From: Thiocystis minor
Lineage (GTDB): Bacteria; Pseudomonadota; Gammaproteobacteria; Chromatiales; Chromatiaceae
Assembly: GCF_016653465.1 (NCBI RefSeq)
Contig: NZ_NHSQ01000051.1
Span: 1 to 64,000 of the forward strand
Length of the DNA stretch: 64,000 nt
Reading direction: 5' to 3'
Shown: positions 18,559 through 28,137 of the stretch, one piece after another
Position numbering within the stretch: the first letter of the stretch is position 1
Layout: each line of letters starts with the position of its first letter
Program-made: the position numbers and the translations under genes
Notes under the pieces: generated by a model
What the model saw: the letters and a program-made list of their open reading frames with translations, nothing else
What the model was told of the DNA's origin: nothing
Databases searched by the model: none

Positions 18559-19179
18559 ATGCCCCACGACAATCTGGACCGTGTCATCGCCCTTGCCGGC
18601 ATCTATCAAGCCGTCCATTGCGTGATCCAGATCGCCCGGCATGGAACGACCGACACGGATGCCATGGAGCCCTGCATTCACAGCCTGTTCCAGGTCAACG
18701 CGGAGAACGTGGATGCCGTGTTTGGCGAGCCGGGCGCGGTTGCGAATGGCTCGCGTCAGATCGTTTCCTCGTTGACCGGCGTCCCCGAGCGCAATCTGGA
18801 ACTGACTCGCTATGTCGTGCTCTTAATGCGGCTGGAACGCACCCTCTCCGGACGCCCAGATCTTTTAACGCGCATTGGCGAGGGTATCGAGGCGGCATCC
18901 TTCAAACGCGAACATTTTGCCCTGCTCCACCCTACCCTGCTCGCGCACTTCGCCGATCTCTACAGCGAGACCTTGAGCCAACTGGAGCCACGAATCGTCG
19001 TTCGCGGCGAATCCTCGCATCTGCGCAATCAAGACAATCAGAACCGGATTCGCGCACTGCTCCTCGCCGGGGTGCGCGCCGCCATGCTGTGGCGACAGGT
19101 CGGCGGCTCCCGCTGGCAGATCCTGCTCAAAAACAAACAGATTCTTGAAGATGCTCGGCGCTATATCAACGCCCATTAA
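18559..19179 (+). CDS. hflD: HflD family protein
   Basis: 206 residues from ATG 18559 (an earlier in-frame ATG at 18505 adds 18 residues with no homology feel). All-helical sequence with the family's RVIALAGIYQAVHCVIQIA opening and RIRALLLAGVRAAMLWRQVG near the end. HflD is a peripheral inner-membrane protein first described as affecting lambda CII stability; its housekeeping role is unclear. Identification rests on sequence style plus the mnmA-hflD order. It converges with soeC, with only 7 bp between stops. Confidence 0.88.
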   Translation: MPHDNLDRVIALAGIYQAVHCVIQIARHGTTDTDAMEPCIHSLFQVNAENVDAVFGEPGAVANGSRQIVSSLTGVPERNLELTRYVVLLMRLERTLSGRPDLLTRIGEGIEAASFKREHFALLHPTLLAHFADLYSETLSQLEPRIVVRGESSHLRNQDNQNRIRALLLAGVRAAMLWRQVGGSRWQILLKNKQILEDARRYINAH

Positions 19180-19186
19180 ACTTAGG

Positions 19187-20164
19187 TCAAGCCACCGACT
19201 GGTAATACAGATTCTGCGGGTGCCTCGCTTCGGCAAAGAATGACCAGCGCTCGGCCATCAGACCAACATATTGCGCGACGAAGGCAAGGATCGGCAGGGT
19301 CGGCGAGGCAGTAACATAGGCGGCGCCGATCAGCAGGATGGGGACCGGAAAGACCAGCACCAGAAAGACCAGCCGCACGGTGCCGGCAGTCGATTCGCTC
19401 CGTCCATGAAAGAACTCTCGGGTATTGAAACTTCCGCCTGTGGCGCCCTGGGCCTTCTGGACGACCGCCGTATGACGCACGCCGATCGCGGTCTGGACGC
19501 TACTTTTGTGCTTGAGATGGGCATTGCGTGACAGGTGCGCCAGTCGCGAGATCAGACCGACCAAAGTCAAAATGACCGCCCAGGTGCCAAAAAAGGTCAC
19601 CAGCGGGTTGCCGATATAGGCGGAATAGGCGGCGGCCAGCATGAATCCGGAGGCGGCCCCCAGGAAGGTAAAATTCACCACCGTCAGCGGGGTATGCCAT
19701 TCCTGCAGGAATTTCACGCCCGCATAGATCATCGCCGTGCAGACGAAGAGCGCGAAGCTCGCCAGGGTTCCCAGCAGGCCCAGCAGAAGCGTGGCGTCCA
19801 CCTGGAGCGATTCGCCGACCCGAAACAGCGGTTGAGTCCACGCCATCCAGTGTGCGATGCCATAGGCAAACACCAGGGCCATGACGATCGGCAGGACGAT
19901 GACCTCGCGCGACAGCCAGGAGGTCCGCCACTTGGCCGCGGCCCGCCACGCGCGCTCGGGACGGCCGAGATGAAAGAAGGAGGACGCCAGCCCGGCCAGC
20001 AGCAGGATCAGGGCCACCAGACTGCCGACGGCATAGAAACGATCCGCCTGGACCGGCAGAAAACGCGCGATGGCGTAAAGTTGACCGGTGACCATGGCCA
20101 GGAACAGACCTTGACCGGCACCGATCAGTGTGGTCAGAAAGATGACTGAAAAGGCGGGATGCAT
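19187..20164 (-). CDS. soeC: SoeC, DmsC/NrfD-like membrane anchor of sulfite dehydrogenase
   Basis: 325 residues with about eight hydrophobic helices (FSVIFLTTLIGAGQGLFLAM at the start, then LVALILLLAGLASSFFHLG and others). It follows a molybdopterin subunit and a four-cluster ferredoxin subunit, the DMSO-reductase-type A-B-C order. The subunit anchors the complex and should exchange electrons with the quinone pool. A 56-bp gap separates it from soeB and contains a GGTACGC palindrome. Confidence 0.85.
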   Translation of the reverse strand: MHPAFSVIFLTTLIGAGQGLFLAMVTGQLYAIARFLPVQADRFYAVGSLVALILLLAGLASSFFHLGRPERAWRAAAKWRTSWLSREVIVLPIVMALVFAYGIAHWMAWTQPLFRVGESLQVDATLLLGLLGTLASFALFVCTAMIYAGVKFLQEWHTPLTVVNFTFLGAASGFMLAAAYSAYIGNPLVTFFGTWAVILTLVGLISRLAHLSRNAHLKHKSSVQTAIGVRHTAVVQKAQGATGGSFNTREFFHGRSESTAGTVRLVFLVLVFPVPILLIGAAYVTASPTLPILAFVAQYVGLMAERWSFFAEARHPQNLYYQSVA

Positions 20165-20192
20165 AGATTCGTTCCAAGTTGGTCAGGAGAAC

Positions 20193-20209
20193 GGTACGCG
20201 ATGCGTACC
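20193..20209. repeat. GGTACGC-type short palindrome between soeB and soeC
   Basis: GGTACGCGATGCGTACC, the exact reverse complement of 2991-3007, and both are followed or preceded by CTTACGCC-like sequence. It sits inside the soe operon. Confidence 0.65.
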
Positions 20210-20220
20210 TTACGCCAAAT

Positions 20221-20943
20221 TTACCAAGCCACGTCGTCGAGGGTTTCCTCGCCGGTGTAGGTGGTGAGGTCTTCCTTGCGCAGCGGATTGTCGACGCGCG
20301 TGAGTTCGTCCTGGTCGATGTGCATGACCGTCTTACGACGCGGCAGATAATGATTGGCCGGCTTGGTGCCCCATTCGGGCATGAGCTGATAACCGCCGCG
20401 CTCGCGGATCGCGATCGAGACCTCGGAATCCGGATCATGGACATCGCCGAAGAGTCGAGCGCTGGTCGGACAGGCGAGGACGCAGGCCGGCCGACGATCG
20501 CGATCCGACAGCTTCGCGTCCGTGATACGGTCGATGCACAGCGTGCATTTTTTCATCACCTGCTGCTGCTCGTCCAACTCGCGCGCGCCATAGGGGCAGG
20601 CCCAGGAGCAGTACTTGCAGCCGATGCACTTGTCGTAATCGACCAGCACGACGCCGTTGTCCGGGCGCTTGTAGGAGGCGCCGGTCGGGCAGACGGGCAC
20701 GCAGGGCGGCTCCTCGCAGTGCAGGCAGCTTTTGGGGAAATGGACCGTTTCGGTCTTGGGATAGACGCCGACCTCGAAGGTCTGCACCCGGTTGAAAAAG
20801 GTACCGGTCGGGGAACCGTCATAGGGGTTCTGGTCCACCATGGGACCGGCCCAGCCGGAGGTATTCCATTCCTTGCACGAGGTCACGCAGGCATGGCAGC
20901 CGACGCAGACATTCAGATCGATGACGAGTGCGAGTTGAGTCAT
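20221..20943 (-). CDS. soeB: SoeB, iron-sulfur subunit of sulfite dehydrogenase
   Basis: 240 residues. Four ferredoxin-type motifs: CVGCHACVTSCKEWN, CLHCEEPPCVPVCPTG, CIGCKYCSWACPYG, and CTLCIDRI paired with ACVLACPTSAR. No signal peptide. The start overlaps the soeA stop by ATGA. It carries electrons from the molybdenum subunit to SoeC. Confidence 0.9.
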   Translation of the reverse strand: MTQLALVIDLNVCVGCHACVTSCKEWNTSGWAGPMVDQNPYDGSPTGTFFNRVQTFEVGVYPKTETVHFPKSCLHCEEPPCVPVCPTGASYKRPDNGVVLVDYDKCIGCKYCSWACPYGARELDEQQQVMKKCTLCIDRITDAKLSDRDRRPACVLACPTSARLFGDVHDPDSEVSIAIRERGGYQLMPEWGTKPANHYLPRRKTVMHIDQDELTRVDNPLRKEDLTTYTGEETLDDVAW

Positions 20944-23840
20944 GATTTCTTTCCGAAGGCGCCAGCCACATAGGCCTGCCATTTGCCACGCGGCTTTTCC
21001 TGACCCGGCAAACGGGGCATGGGCTTGAACTGGGGCGAGGTGATCTTCTCCTCGCCGGGGGCGGCCTTGTAGACCCGCACCCGCACGTCGAACCAGGCGG
21101 CCTGTCCGGTGATCGGGTCGGAGTTGGAGAGGTGATCGCCCGCCGCGCTGGGCGGCAGTTCCTCGGCGATGACATGGTTGAGCAGGAAGCCCTTGCGCGA
21201 CTCGTCGGCGTTCGCTCCCAGCCCCCAGGCGCCGGCGGCCTTGCCGATGGCGTTCCAGGTCCAGACGGTGCCGGGCTCGACGGCCTCGGAGAAGCGGCAC
21301 ATGCAGCGCACCCGTCCATGCGGCGACTCGACCCAGATCCAGTCGCCGTCGCCGAAGCCGTTCTCCAGGCCGACGCGGGGATTGAGGAACAGATAGTTGT
21401 GACTGTGGATCTGGCGCAGCCAGGCGTTCTGGCTGTCCCAACTGTGATACATGGCCATGGGGCGCTGAGTCAGCGCATTGAGCGGATAGCGCCGGGGATC
21501 GGTGACCTGCGTCTCCAGCGGATCGTAGTAGAAGGGCAAGGGATCGAAGTAGGTCTCGACCCGCTGGCGCAGACGCTCGGGCGGCTGGCGACCGGGCCAC
21601 TTGCCCTGCGCGGCGAGCCGGAACTTCTGAAGTACCTCGGAATAGAGATGGAGCCCGATCGGCTCGGCATAACGGATCATGCCGTGCGCGCGCGCCCAGT
21701 GCAGATAGCCCTTGTTCCAGTTGCGCATGTACTGGTAGCTGCGCGGCAGTTCGTGGTGGAAGACGCAGCCGTTCTGCGCGTACATTTCCCACTGGCGCGG
21801 ATTCGGCTCGCCCTTGAGAAACTGATCGCCGCTCTTGCCGCGCCAGCCGGCCAGAAAGCCGATCCCAGAGCCGGGCGAGGTCTCGTAGTTGACGATCAGA
21901 TCCGGATAATCGCGATACTTGCGACTGCCATCGGCATTGGTGAAGGCCGGCAGCTTGAGCCTGGAGCCCAATTCGACCAGCACATCCTGAAACGGCTTGC
22001 ACTCGCCCTTGGGCGGCAGCACCGGGATGCGCACCGCGTCCACCGGACCGTCGAACTCGGAGATCGGACGGTCGAGCATCGAGAGCGCGTCGTGACGCTC
22101 CAGATAGCTGGTATCGGGCAGCACCAGATCGGCGAAGGCCACCGTCTCGGAGGCGAAGGTATCGCAGACCACCAGAAAGGGGATCTTGTACTCGCCGTTC
22201 GGCTGCTTATCGACCAGCATCTTGCGCACTTCGCTGGTGTTCATCGACGAGTTCCAGGCCATGTTGGCCATGAACAGCAGCAGGGTGTCGATCGGGTAGG
22301 GATCGCCGCGCCAGGCATTGGTGATGACGTTGTGCATCAGGCCGTGAACGGAAAGCGGATACTCCCAGGAGAACGCCTTGTCGATGCGCACCGCCTCGCC
22401 GTCCGCGTCGACGAACAGATCTTCGGGCTTGGCGGGCCAACCGAGCGGCATGCCGTCGAGCGGGGTATTCGGCTGCACCGCCTCGGGGCCGTGCGGCGGC
22501 TTGGGACAGGGCGGGATGGGGCGCGGATAGGGCGCCTTGTGGCGGAACCCGCCGGGACGGTCGATGGTGCCGAGCACGGTCATCAAGATGCCAAGCGCGC
22601 GGATGGTCTGGAAACCGTTAGAGTGGGCGGCCATGCCGCGCATGGCATGGAAGGCGACCGGGTTGCCGGTCACCGAGTTATGTTCGTTGTCCCAGCAGTC
22701 GGTCCAGGTGATCGGCAGCTCGATCTTCTGATCGCGCGCGGTCACGCCCATTTCGTGGGCCAGGCGGCGGATAGTCTCGGCGGGGATGCCGGTGATCGGC
22801 GCCGCCCACTCGGCGGTATATTGCTCGACGCGCTCTTTCAGCAACTGGAAGGCGGGCTTGACCGGGGTGCCATCGTCAAGCGTATAGCTGCCCATTAAAC
22901 GCGGCTCAACGCCCGGCGTGTGGGTGCTGATCGGAATGTTCAGTTCACGATCCCACCACAGTTTATTTTGCGGATCGAAACAGCCTTCTTCGATGTGCAT
23001 CTCGGCGCGGTAAAACAGGCCGTGGTTGTCACGCGTCGGGTCGTCGATCACCAACTCTGCGGAGTTGGTGTACTGAACCAGAAACTCACGGTCATAAAGA
23101 CCTTGTTTGATGATCTCGTTGACGATGGCCAGCAACAACGCCCCATCGGTACCCGGCTTGATCGGAACCCATTCGTCGGCGATGGCCGAATAACCGGTTC
23201 GGATGGGATTGACCGAGATGAAGCGCCCGCCCCGGCGCTTGAAGGCGGCGATGTCGATCTTGAGCGGGTTGGAATGATGATCCTCGGCGGTGCCGATCAT
23301 CACGAACAGCTTGGCGCGCTCCAGATCCGGCCCGCCGAACTCCCAGAAGGAGCCGCCGATGGTGTAGATGAGCCCGGCGGCCATGTTGACCGAGCAGAAA
23401 CCGCCGTGGGCGGCATAGTTCGGTGTACCGAACTGTTTGGCGAACATGCCGGTCAGCGCCTGCATCTGATCGCGGCCGGTGAAGAGCGCGAACTTTTTCG
23501 GATCCTCGGCGCGCAGCTTGGCCAATCGCTCGGTCAGCATCCCGAAGGCTTCGTCCCAGGAGATGACCTCGAACTCGCTGGCGCCCCGCTCGGCCCCGGC
23601 CTTGCGCCGCAGCGGCTGGGTGATCCGCCCCGGCGAATACTGTTTCATGATCCCCGAACTGCCCTTGGCGCAGATCACACCCTTATTGAGCGGATGATTC
23701 GGATTGCCGTCGATATAGCGAACCTCGCCGTCGCGCAGATGCACCCGGATGCCGCAGCGGCAGGCACACATGTAACAGGTGGTTTCCTTGACCTCGACTC
23801 GGCCAACCAGACTGTCCGAGTAAGCAACTGGGTCCTGCAT
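20940..23840 (-). CDS. soeA: SoeA, molybdopterin subunit of cytoplasmic sulfite dehydrogenase
   Basis: 966 residues from ATG 23840. The N-terminal cluster motif is CYMCACRCGIRV and later ICAKGSSG (Cys-rich, 4Fe-4S). Molybdopterin blocks follow (LFTGRDQMQALTGMFAKQFG, MIGTAEDHHSNP, ISVNPIRTGYSAIADEWVPI), and the C-terminal dinucleotide-binding barrel has SNSDPITGQAAWFDVRVRVY. It lacks a Tat signal, consistent with a cytoplasmic enzyme oxidising sulfite to sulfate, as established for SoeABC in Allochromatium vinosum. A polysulfide- or thiosulfate-reductase role is less likely, since those large subunits are usually exported. Confidence 0.88.
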   Translation of the reverse strand: MQDPVAYSDSLVGRVEVKETTCYMCACRCGIRVHLRDGEVRYIDGNPNHPLNKGVICAKGSSGIMKQYSPGRITQPLRRKAGAERGASEFEVISWDEAFGMLTERLAKLRAEDPKKFALFTGRDQMQALTGMFAKQFGTPNYAAHGGFCSVNMAAGLIYTIGGSFWEFGGPDLERAKLFVMIGTAEDHHSNPLKIDIAAFKRRGGRFISVNPIRTGYSAIADEWVPIKPGTDGALLLAIVNEIIKQGLYDREFLVQYTNSAELVIDDPTRDNHGLFYRAEMHIEEGCFDPQNKLWWDRELNIPISTHTPGVEPRLMGSYTLDDGTPVKPAFQLLKERVEQYTAEWAAPITGIPAETIRRLAHEMGVTARDQKIELPITWTDCWDNEHNSVTGNPVAFHAMRGMAAHSNGFQTIRALGILMTVLGTIDRPGGFRHKAPYPRPIPPCPKPPHGPEAVQPNTPLDGMPLGWPAKPEDLFVDADGEAVRIDKAFSWEYPLSVHGLMHNVITNAWRGDPYPIDTLLLFMANMAWNSSMNTSEVRKMLVDKQPNGEYKIPFLVVCDTFASETVAFADLVLPDTSYLERHDALSMLDRPISEFDGPVDAVRIPVLPPKGECKPFQDVLVELGSRLKLPAFTNADGSRKYRDYPDLIVNYETSPGSGIGFLAGWRGKSGDQFLKGEPNPRQWEMYAQNGCVFHHELPRSYQYMRNWNKGYLHWARAHGMIRYAEPIGLHLYSEVLQKFRLAAQGKWPGRQPPERLRQRVETYFDPLPFYYDPLETQVTDPRRYPLNALTQRPMAMYHSWDSQNAWLRQIHSHNYLFLNPRVGLENGFGDGDWIWVESPHGRVRCMCRFSEAVEPGTVWTWNAIGKAAGAWGLGANADESRKGFLLNHVIAEELPPSAAGDHLSNSDPITGQAAWFDVRVRVYKAAPGEEKITSPQFKPMPRLPGQEKPRGKWQAYVAGAFGKKS

Positions 23841-23953
23841 GAGGGATACCTTCGGCGGGAACGAAACGAGACAAGGCCCGCATTCTAAGCGCCAGACAGT
23901 GGATGTTTCAAACCCACACAATATTAGGAATTAAGAAACCGAGGCGCCCGAGA

Positions 23954-23981
23954 CAAAAAAAGGGGCCGCGAACGGCCCCTG
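23954..23981 (-). terminator. rho-independent terminator after the 91-residue protein gene
   Basis: 8-bp stem AGGGGCCG / CGGCCCCT with a four-base loop; on the minus strand it ends in seven T. It lies 26 bp past the stop at 24007. Confidence 0.8.
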
Positions 23982-24006
23982 ACGAATGCTTGATGACGCT
24001 GAAGAA

Positions 24007-24282
24007 CTAGGCTGCCGCGCGGTAATCAGTGGGCAACCAAGCGCTCAAACGCTCGCGTTCATTGTTGATGTCGACACTGAAGAAATGGTTGAGCACTTCA
24101 AGTGCCTCATCCAGATCCTCGCACGGCCATTCGTTGGTCACGGTCCGGCAGGTCCAGTCTTCGACATGAAAGCAGCAGTGGCCGCCCTTGGCCGCGCCGT
24201 CGGCATCAAAACGCAATTTGAAGCCGGTGTAGGTTTTTGGATCCCATTTATAGCGGATCGTGTTTTCGGCTTTGTCAAACAT
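24007..24282 (-). CDS. conserved-looking small protein of unknown function
   Basis: 91 residues from ATG 24282 with AAGG upstream. Aromatic and charged, with three cysteines (GGHCCFH, DWTCRTVTNEWPC) and no signal or membrane segment: probably a soluble cytoplasmic protein. It has its own terminator. It lies upstream of soeA on the same strand but is separated by that terminator, so it is a single-gene unit. Confidence 0.65.
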   Translation of the reverse strand: MFDKAENTIRYKWDPKTYTGFKLRFDADGAAKGGHCCFHVEDWTCRTVTNEWPCEDLDEALEVLNHFFSVDINNERERLSAWLPTDYRAAA

Positions 24283-24678
24283 GGCTGACCTTCTCAGTGG
24301 AATCTTTTTTAGAGTAGCTGGTTATCCCGCCCGGGAAACCGGCTGAGCTGCCCACCGCACCCAATTTTGGAGCAACCGCACAACAGGGCGTTCCTTTTTG
24401 GTCACATGCCGCATCTCATAGCGTAAAGTTTAGTTTGAAATGCAACAAACAACAACTCTGCTCGTCAGAAAATTTCGTGATACACCTATCGAATTAACGC
24501 AGATTCCACAAAACCCGCAAGGGCGAGAGCCGCGAAAACTGTTACATTTATGCAACTTTTGCGGCGAAGAACCGATTGGAGGCGCGCATCACCGCGCTGA
24601 AACAGGCCGGGAGGACACTGGAACAATGGCGCATGTCGCCTGAACGCATCGGTTGAGGCAGCTCGACGCAAACGAATC
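24283..24678. other. intergenic region, no gene recognised
   Basis: A plus-strand stretch around 24560-24653 reads AKNRLEARITALKQAGRTLE and ends in a stop at 24651-24653, like the tail of a lost small gene, but it has no start. The rest shows nothing. Confidence 0.3.
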
Positions 24679-25770
24679 CTAATAAAGCACGGGCGCCCCG
24701 CTCCACCCAAGCGCCAGCGGATCGTCCGGGTTCACATGCGCCATGAAGCGCAGCCTTCGATCATTATTGGTGACCCGGTAGACCAACCCCATCCAATTGC
24801 CGACCACGCCTTGGGCGGTGTCGTGCCAGGTGTTGTGCAGCCGCGCCACGATCCGGTCTTCCGGAAAGACGGGTAACTCGCGCCCCTGATCCAGCGCCTC
24901 CAGAATCTGCCCGCGATGCTCCTCCAGAATGGCGCGCGATTGCAGACTGAAATAATTCTCCGGGAAAGGCGGATAGTCGACCCTCGCGCCGGCGGCAAAC
25001 CGCTTGACCTCGCGCTTATACTCCTTCAGCAGCGAGATCATGTCGTATTCGGGATGCCCCTGAAAGAAGATCTGCCGGAAGCCGTCCGCGCTGACGGCCA
25101 GGTGAACGCCCGCGTCGTCGCTCTCGGTGAGGACATGCAGCCCGGCGGCATCGAACTGCGCGCGGCTGATGTCATTGAAACGCGAATGCGGCACATCGAA
25201 GCGCGTATTGACATCGCTCACCAGCGGATGCGTCCGCTCCACCACCCGGTGCGCATACACCCCCCAGCACTTCGCCGGCAAGGGCTGGCGCGCCTGACGG
25301 TAGCGAAACTGCATCACGGCATGGGTCGCCAGGCAGGAACAAAGCGTCGAGCACACCTTGTCGTAGGCCCAGTCGACCACCTCGATCAGCGGCTCCCAGA
25401 AGGGTTCGTTGGACAGATCCGAGCCGGTGACATTGGCCCCGGTGATGATCAGCGCATCCAGCCCTTCCTCGCGAATCTTCTCGAAAGGCTCGTAATAGCG
25501 CTGAATATACGCCTGGGTTTCGGGGCCACGCGCCAGGGTATCCAGGGTGAAGGGATGCACGTAAAACTGCGCAATCGGGTTACTCTGCCCCACCAGGCGA
25601 AAGAACTGCCGTTCTGTCGCGGCCAGGGCCGCATCGGGCATCATGTTGAGCAACCCGACGTGCAACTCGCGGATATCCTGCTGAAGCGCCCGATCCGGGT
25701 CGAGAATCTGCTGGCCCTCCTCGCGCAGTCGGGCGAAGGTGGGCAGGTCGTTATGGGCAACGATTGGCAT
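24679..25770 (-). CDS. metA: homoserine O-acyltransferase, MetA family (probably succinyltransferase)
   Basis: 363 residues. Glutaminase-like fold: LLNMMPDAALAATERQF at the start, the family's TGANVTGSDLSNEPFW, a nucleophile Cys in CSTLCSCLATHAVMQF, and the catalytic His in FFQGHPEYD. The enzyme activates homoserine with an acyl-CoA for methionine synthesis. MetA-fold proteins vary between succinyl and acetyl donors, and I cannot settle the donor from sequence. It lies downstream of thiL, with a hexamer-repeat element between. Confidence 0.88.
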   Translation of the reverse strand: MPIVAHNDLPTFARLREEGQQILDPDRALQQDIRELHVGLLNMMPDAALAATERQFFRLVGQSNPIAQFYVHPFTLDTLARGPETQAYIQRYYEPFEKIREEGLDALIITGANVTGSDLSNEPFWEPLIEVVDWAYDKVCSTLCSCLATHAVMQFRYRQARQPLPAKCWGVYAHRVVERTHPLVSDVNTRFDVPHSRFNDISRAQFDAAGLHVLTESDDAGVHLAVSADGFRQIFFQGHPEYDMISLLKEYKREVKRFAAGARVDYPPFPENYFSLQSRAILEEHRGQILEALDQGRELPVFPEDRIVARLHNTWHDTAQGVVGNWMGLVYRVTNNDRRLRFMAHVNPDDPLALGWSGAPVLY

Positions 25771-25883
25771 GGGAGGCTTAGGCTCCTAAGGGAATTTAAG
25801 ATAAAGTCATGGGGGATGCGGAAACGGGAGGCAAACCGTAAAACCGGTGGCAAATCCGTGTTAGCCGTGACTCCTACTGCTTT

Positions 25884-26030
<147 letters not shown>

Positions 26031-26058
26031 ATGGCCTCAGGATATCTGCGGATCTGCA

Positions 26059-27024
26059 CTAACCGCCGCCTCCAGCGGCGAAGTGATCGTAACCTCCCCC
26101 ATCGATTGCGAATAACCCGCCATCCGGCAATCGACACGTCAGACCCGCTTTCGCCCGCATCCGTCCCACCGTCCGGATCGGACAATCCAGCCCGGCGCCC
26201 AACTCCCGAACCTCCCGAGCATGCTCGGCTGGAAGACAGAAGCAGAGTTCGTAATCGTCCCCGGAGGACAGCGGTAGCGTCCAGTCGCCCGTTTGGGCCA
26301 CGACCTCGGCCACCGACGGCGAGAGCGGCAAGCGCGCCAGATCCAGTTCCGCTCCCACCCCGGAGGCGGCCAGAATGTGCCCCAGATCCCCGGCCAGGCC
26401 GTCCGAGAGATCGATCATAGCGGTCGCCAGCCCGCGCAGCCGCAACCCTAGTTCGACCCTTGGAGTCGGATACTCGAGGCGCCAGCGCAACGCGGAGTCG
26501 ACCGCCTCGCCCGCGAGCAAACCGCGCAGTGCCAGCCCCGCATCGCCCAGAGTACCGCTCACGCAGACGAGATCGCCCGGACGGGCGCCACTGCGCCGCA
26601 CCGCCGCGCCGACCGGCACATGGCCATGCACCTGCACCGTCACGCTCAATGGACCGCGCGTGGTATCGCCGCCCACCAGCCGGATTCCATGCGTCTTCGA
26701 GAGCGCGGCGAAGCCGGCGGTAAAGGGGCGGATCCAGTCTTCATCCGCTGACGGCAGCGTCAGGGCAAGCGTCGACCACGCCGGCGCGGCGCCCATGGCG
26801 GCCAGATCGCTGAGTCCCACGGCCAGCGCTTTATGGCCGATGGCCTCGGGAGCGCAGTCGGGGAAGAAATGAATTCCGGCGGACAGCGTGTCGATACTGA
26901 CGGCCAGGCACTGCCCTTCGGGAATCGCGAGCAGTGCGCAATCGTCGCCGACACCCAAGGCCACATCCGCCCGCCGTGGGCCGATGTCGGCAAAAAAGGC
27001 GCGGATCAGATCGAATTCAGACAC
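26059..27024 (-). CDS. thiL: thiamine-monophosphate kinase
   Basis: 321 residues from GTG 27024. The family's DVALGVGDDCALL, SIDTLSAGIHF, GLSDLAAMGA and LVGGDTTRGPLS motifs are present, with AMIDLSDGLAGDLGHIL in the second half. It phosphorylates thiamine monophosphate to the cofactor pyrophosphate. It closes the rib-nusB cluster; pgpA, often next, is absent here. Confidence 0.93.
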   Translation of the reverse strand: MSEFDLIRAFFADIGPRRADVALGVGDDCALLAIPEGQCLAVSIDTLSAGIHFFPDCAPEAIGHKALAVGLSDLAAMGAAPAWSTLALTLPSADEDWIRPFTAGFAALSKTHGIRLVGGDTTRGPLSVTVQVHGHVPVGAAVRRSGARPGDLVCVSGTLGDAGLALRGLLAGEAVDSALRWRLEYPTPRVELGLRLRGLATAMIDLSDGLAGDLGHILAASGVGAELDLARLPLSPSVAEVVAQTGDWTLPLSSGDDYELCFCLPAEHAREVRELGAGLDCPIRTVGRMRAKAGLTCRLPDGGLFAIDGGGYDHFAAGGGG

Positions 27025-27065
27025 GCTGCAAGGCTGGCGGATGCGCGGCGATTCCGGATCGGGTT

Positions 27066-27617
27066 CTATGCATCGGAGGACGGTTCCTCGCTGGCGGAGG
27101 GCGTGGTTTGCAGCGAACTCCGCTCCATCGCCACGGCATGGTGGCGGGCGATTTTGTCCAGCACACCGTTGACATACTTGTGCCCCTCATGGGCGCCAAG
27201 CAGCTTGGTCAACTCGATTGCCTCGTTGATGGCGACGCGATTCGGAATATTGTCCGAGAATAGAATCTCGAAGGCGCCCAGACGCAGAATCGCGAGTTCG
27301 ACCGGATCCACCTGGGTGATCGGACGATCCAGGAAACGATCCAGTTGGGCGTCGATCTCCTTGACCCGCGCTGGCACGCCGGTGAGCAGTTGCTCCAGGA
27401 GTTCCAGATTGAACTTGAAACGCTGCTTGGGATCGGGCGGGGCGTCATCGTCGGCGCCGCTCAGGGACATCGCGACGGCATCGAGCCATTCGGGATCGTC
27501 GAGCAGGTGGCGTTTGATCGACATCGGATCCTCGCCGGTCAAACGCCATTGATAGAGCGCAAGCGCGGCATAGCGGCGTGCCTGGCTGCGGGGGCTTACC
27601 TTGTCGGTGTTCGTCAT
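27066..27617 (-). CDS. nusB: transcription antitermination factor NusB
   Basis: 183 residues, longer than the common 140 because of an acidic insert (SGADDDAPPDPKQRF) and a C-terminal tail. The opening RSQARRYAALALYQW and the RAILRLGAFE / VAINEAIELTK-like blocks (here LAILRLGAFEILF and RVAINEAIELTKLL) are diagnostic. It binds boxA RNA with NusE. The start lies only 4 bp after the ribH stop. Confidence 0.93.
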   Translation of the reverse strand: MTNTDKVSPRSQARRYAALALYQWRLTGEDPMSIKRHLLDDPEWLDAVAMSLSGADDDAPPDPKQRFKFNLELLEQLLTGVPARVKEIDAQLDRFLDRPITQVDPVELAILRLGAFEILFSDNIPNRVAINEAIELTKLLGAHEGHKYVNGVLDKIARHHAVAMERSSLQTTPSASEEPSSDA

Positions 27618-27621
27618 TCGG

Positions 27622-28095
27622 TCAGTTGATCTGTCTCAGTAGATCGGCCATTTCCAGGGCGGACATCGCCGCCTCGGCGCCCTTATTGCCGGCCTTGGTG
27701 CCGGAACGCTCGATCGCCTGTTCGATGCTGTCGACGGTCAGCACACCAAAGGCGACCGGCAGACCGTATTTCAGACTGACCTGGGCCATACCCTTGACGC
27801 ATTCGCCGGCGACATACTCGAAATGCGGCGTGCCGCCACGGATCACCGCGCCCAGGGCGACGATGGCGTCGAATCCGCCCTTGGCGGCGATCCGCTCGAT
27901 GGCCACCGGCATCTCGAAGGCGCCGGGTACCCGCACGACGGTTAGATTCTCATCGGCGACGCCATGACGCCGGAGCGTATCGATGGCGCCTTTTTCCAGG
28001 CTCTCCACCACGAAGCTGTTCCAGCGCGAGACCACCAGACAGAAGCGGGCGTTCTCGTCGGCGCGGAGCGCGCCTTCTATGACATTGATACTCAT
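27622..28095 (-). CDS. ribH: 6,7-dimethyl-8-ribityllumazine synthase
   Basis: 157 residues. Substrate-binding blocks [22 protein letters not shown] and [20 protein letters not shown] match lumazine synthase, including the conserved His in TPHFEYV. It condenses the ribityl pyrimidine with dihydroxybutanone phosphate. It lies next to ribBA and nusB as usual. Confidence 0.95.
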   Translation of the reverse strand: MSINVIEGALRADENARFCLVVSRWNSFVVESLEKGAIDTLRRHGVADENLTVVRVPGAFEMPVAIERIAAKGGFDAIVALGAVIRGGTPHFEYVAGECVKGMAQVSLKYGLPVAFGVLTVDSIEQAIERSGTKAGNKGAEAAMSALEMADLLRQIN

Positions 28096-28137
28096 ACATT
28101 GATTACCTAAACGAATAGGAACTTGAGCAGCGAAGCA

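Noticed and set aside
20221-23840. soeAB read as polysulfide/thiosulfate reductase (Psr/Phs)
   Set aside because: The large subunit has no Tat signal and the host context is a sulfur-oxidising phototroph, so a cytoplasmic sulfite dehydrogenase is the better fit.
24440-24710. Short frames between the 91-residue protein gene and metA
   Set aside because: No ribosome site or motif on either strand. One run near 24560-24653 looks like a gene tail without a head.
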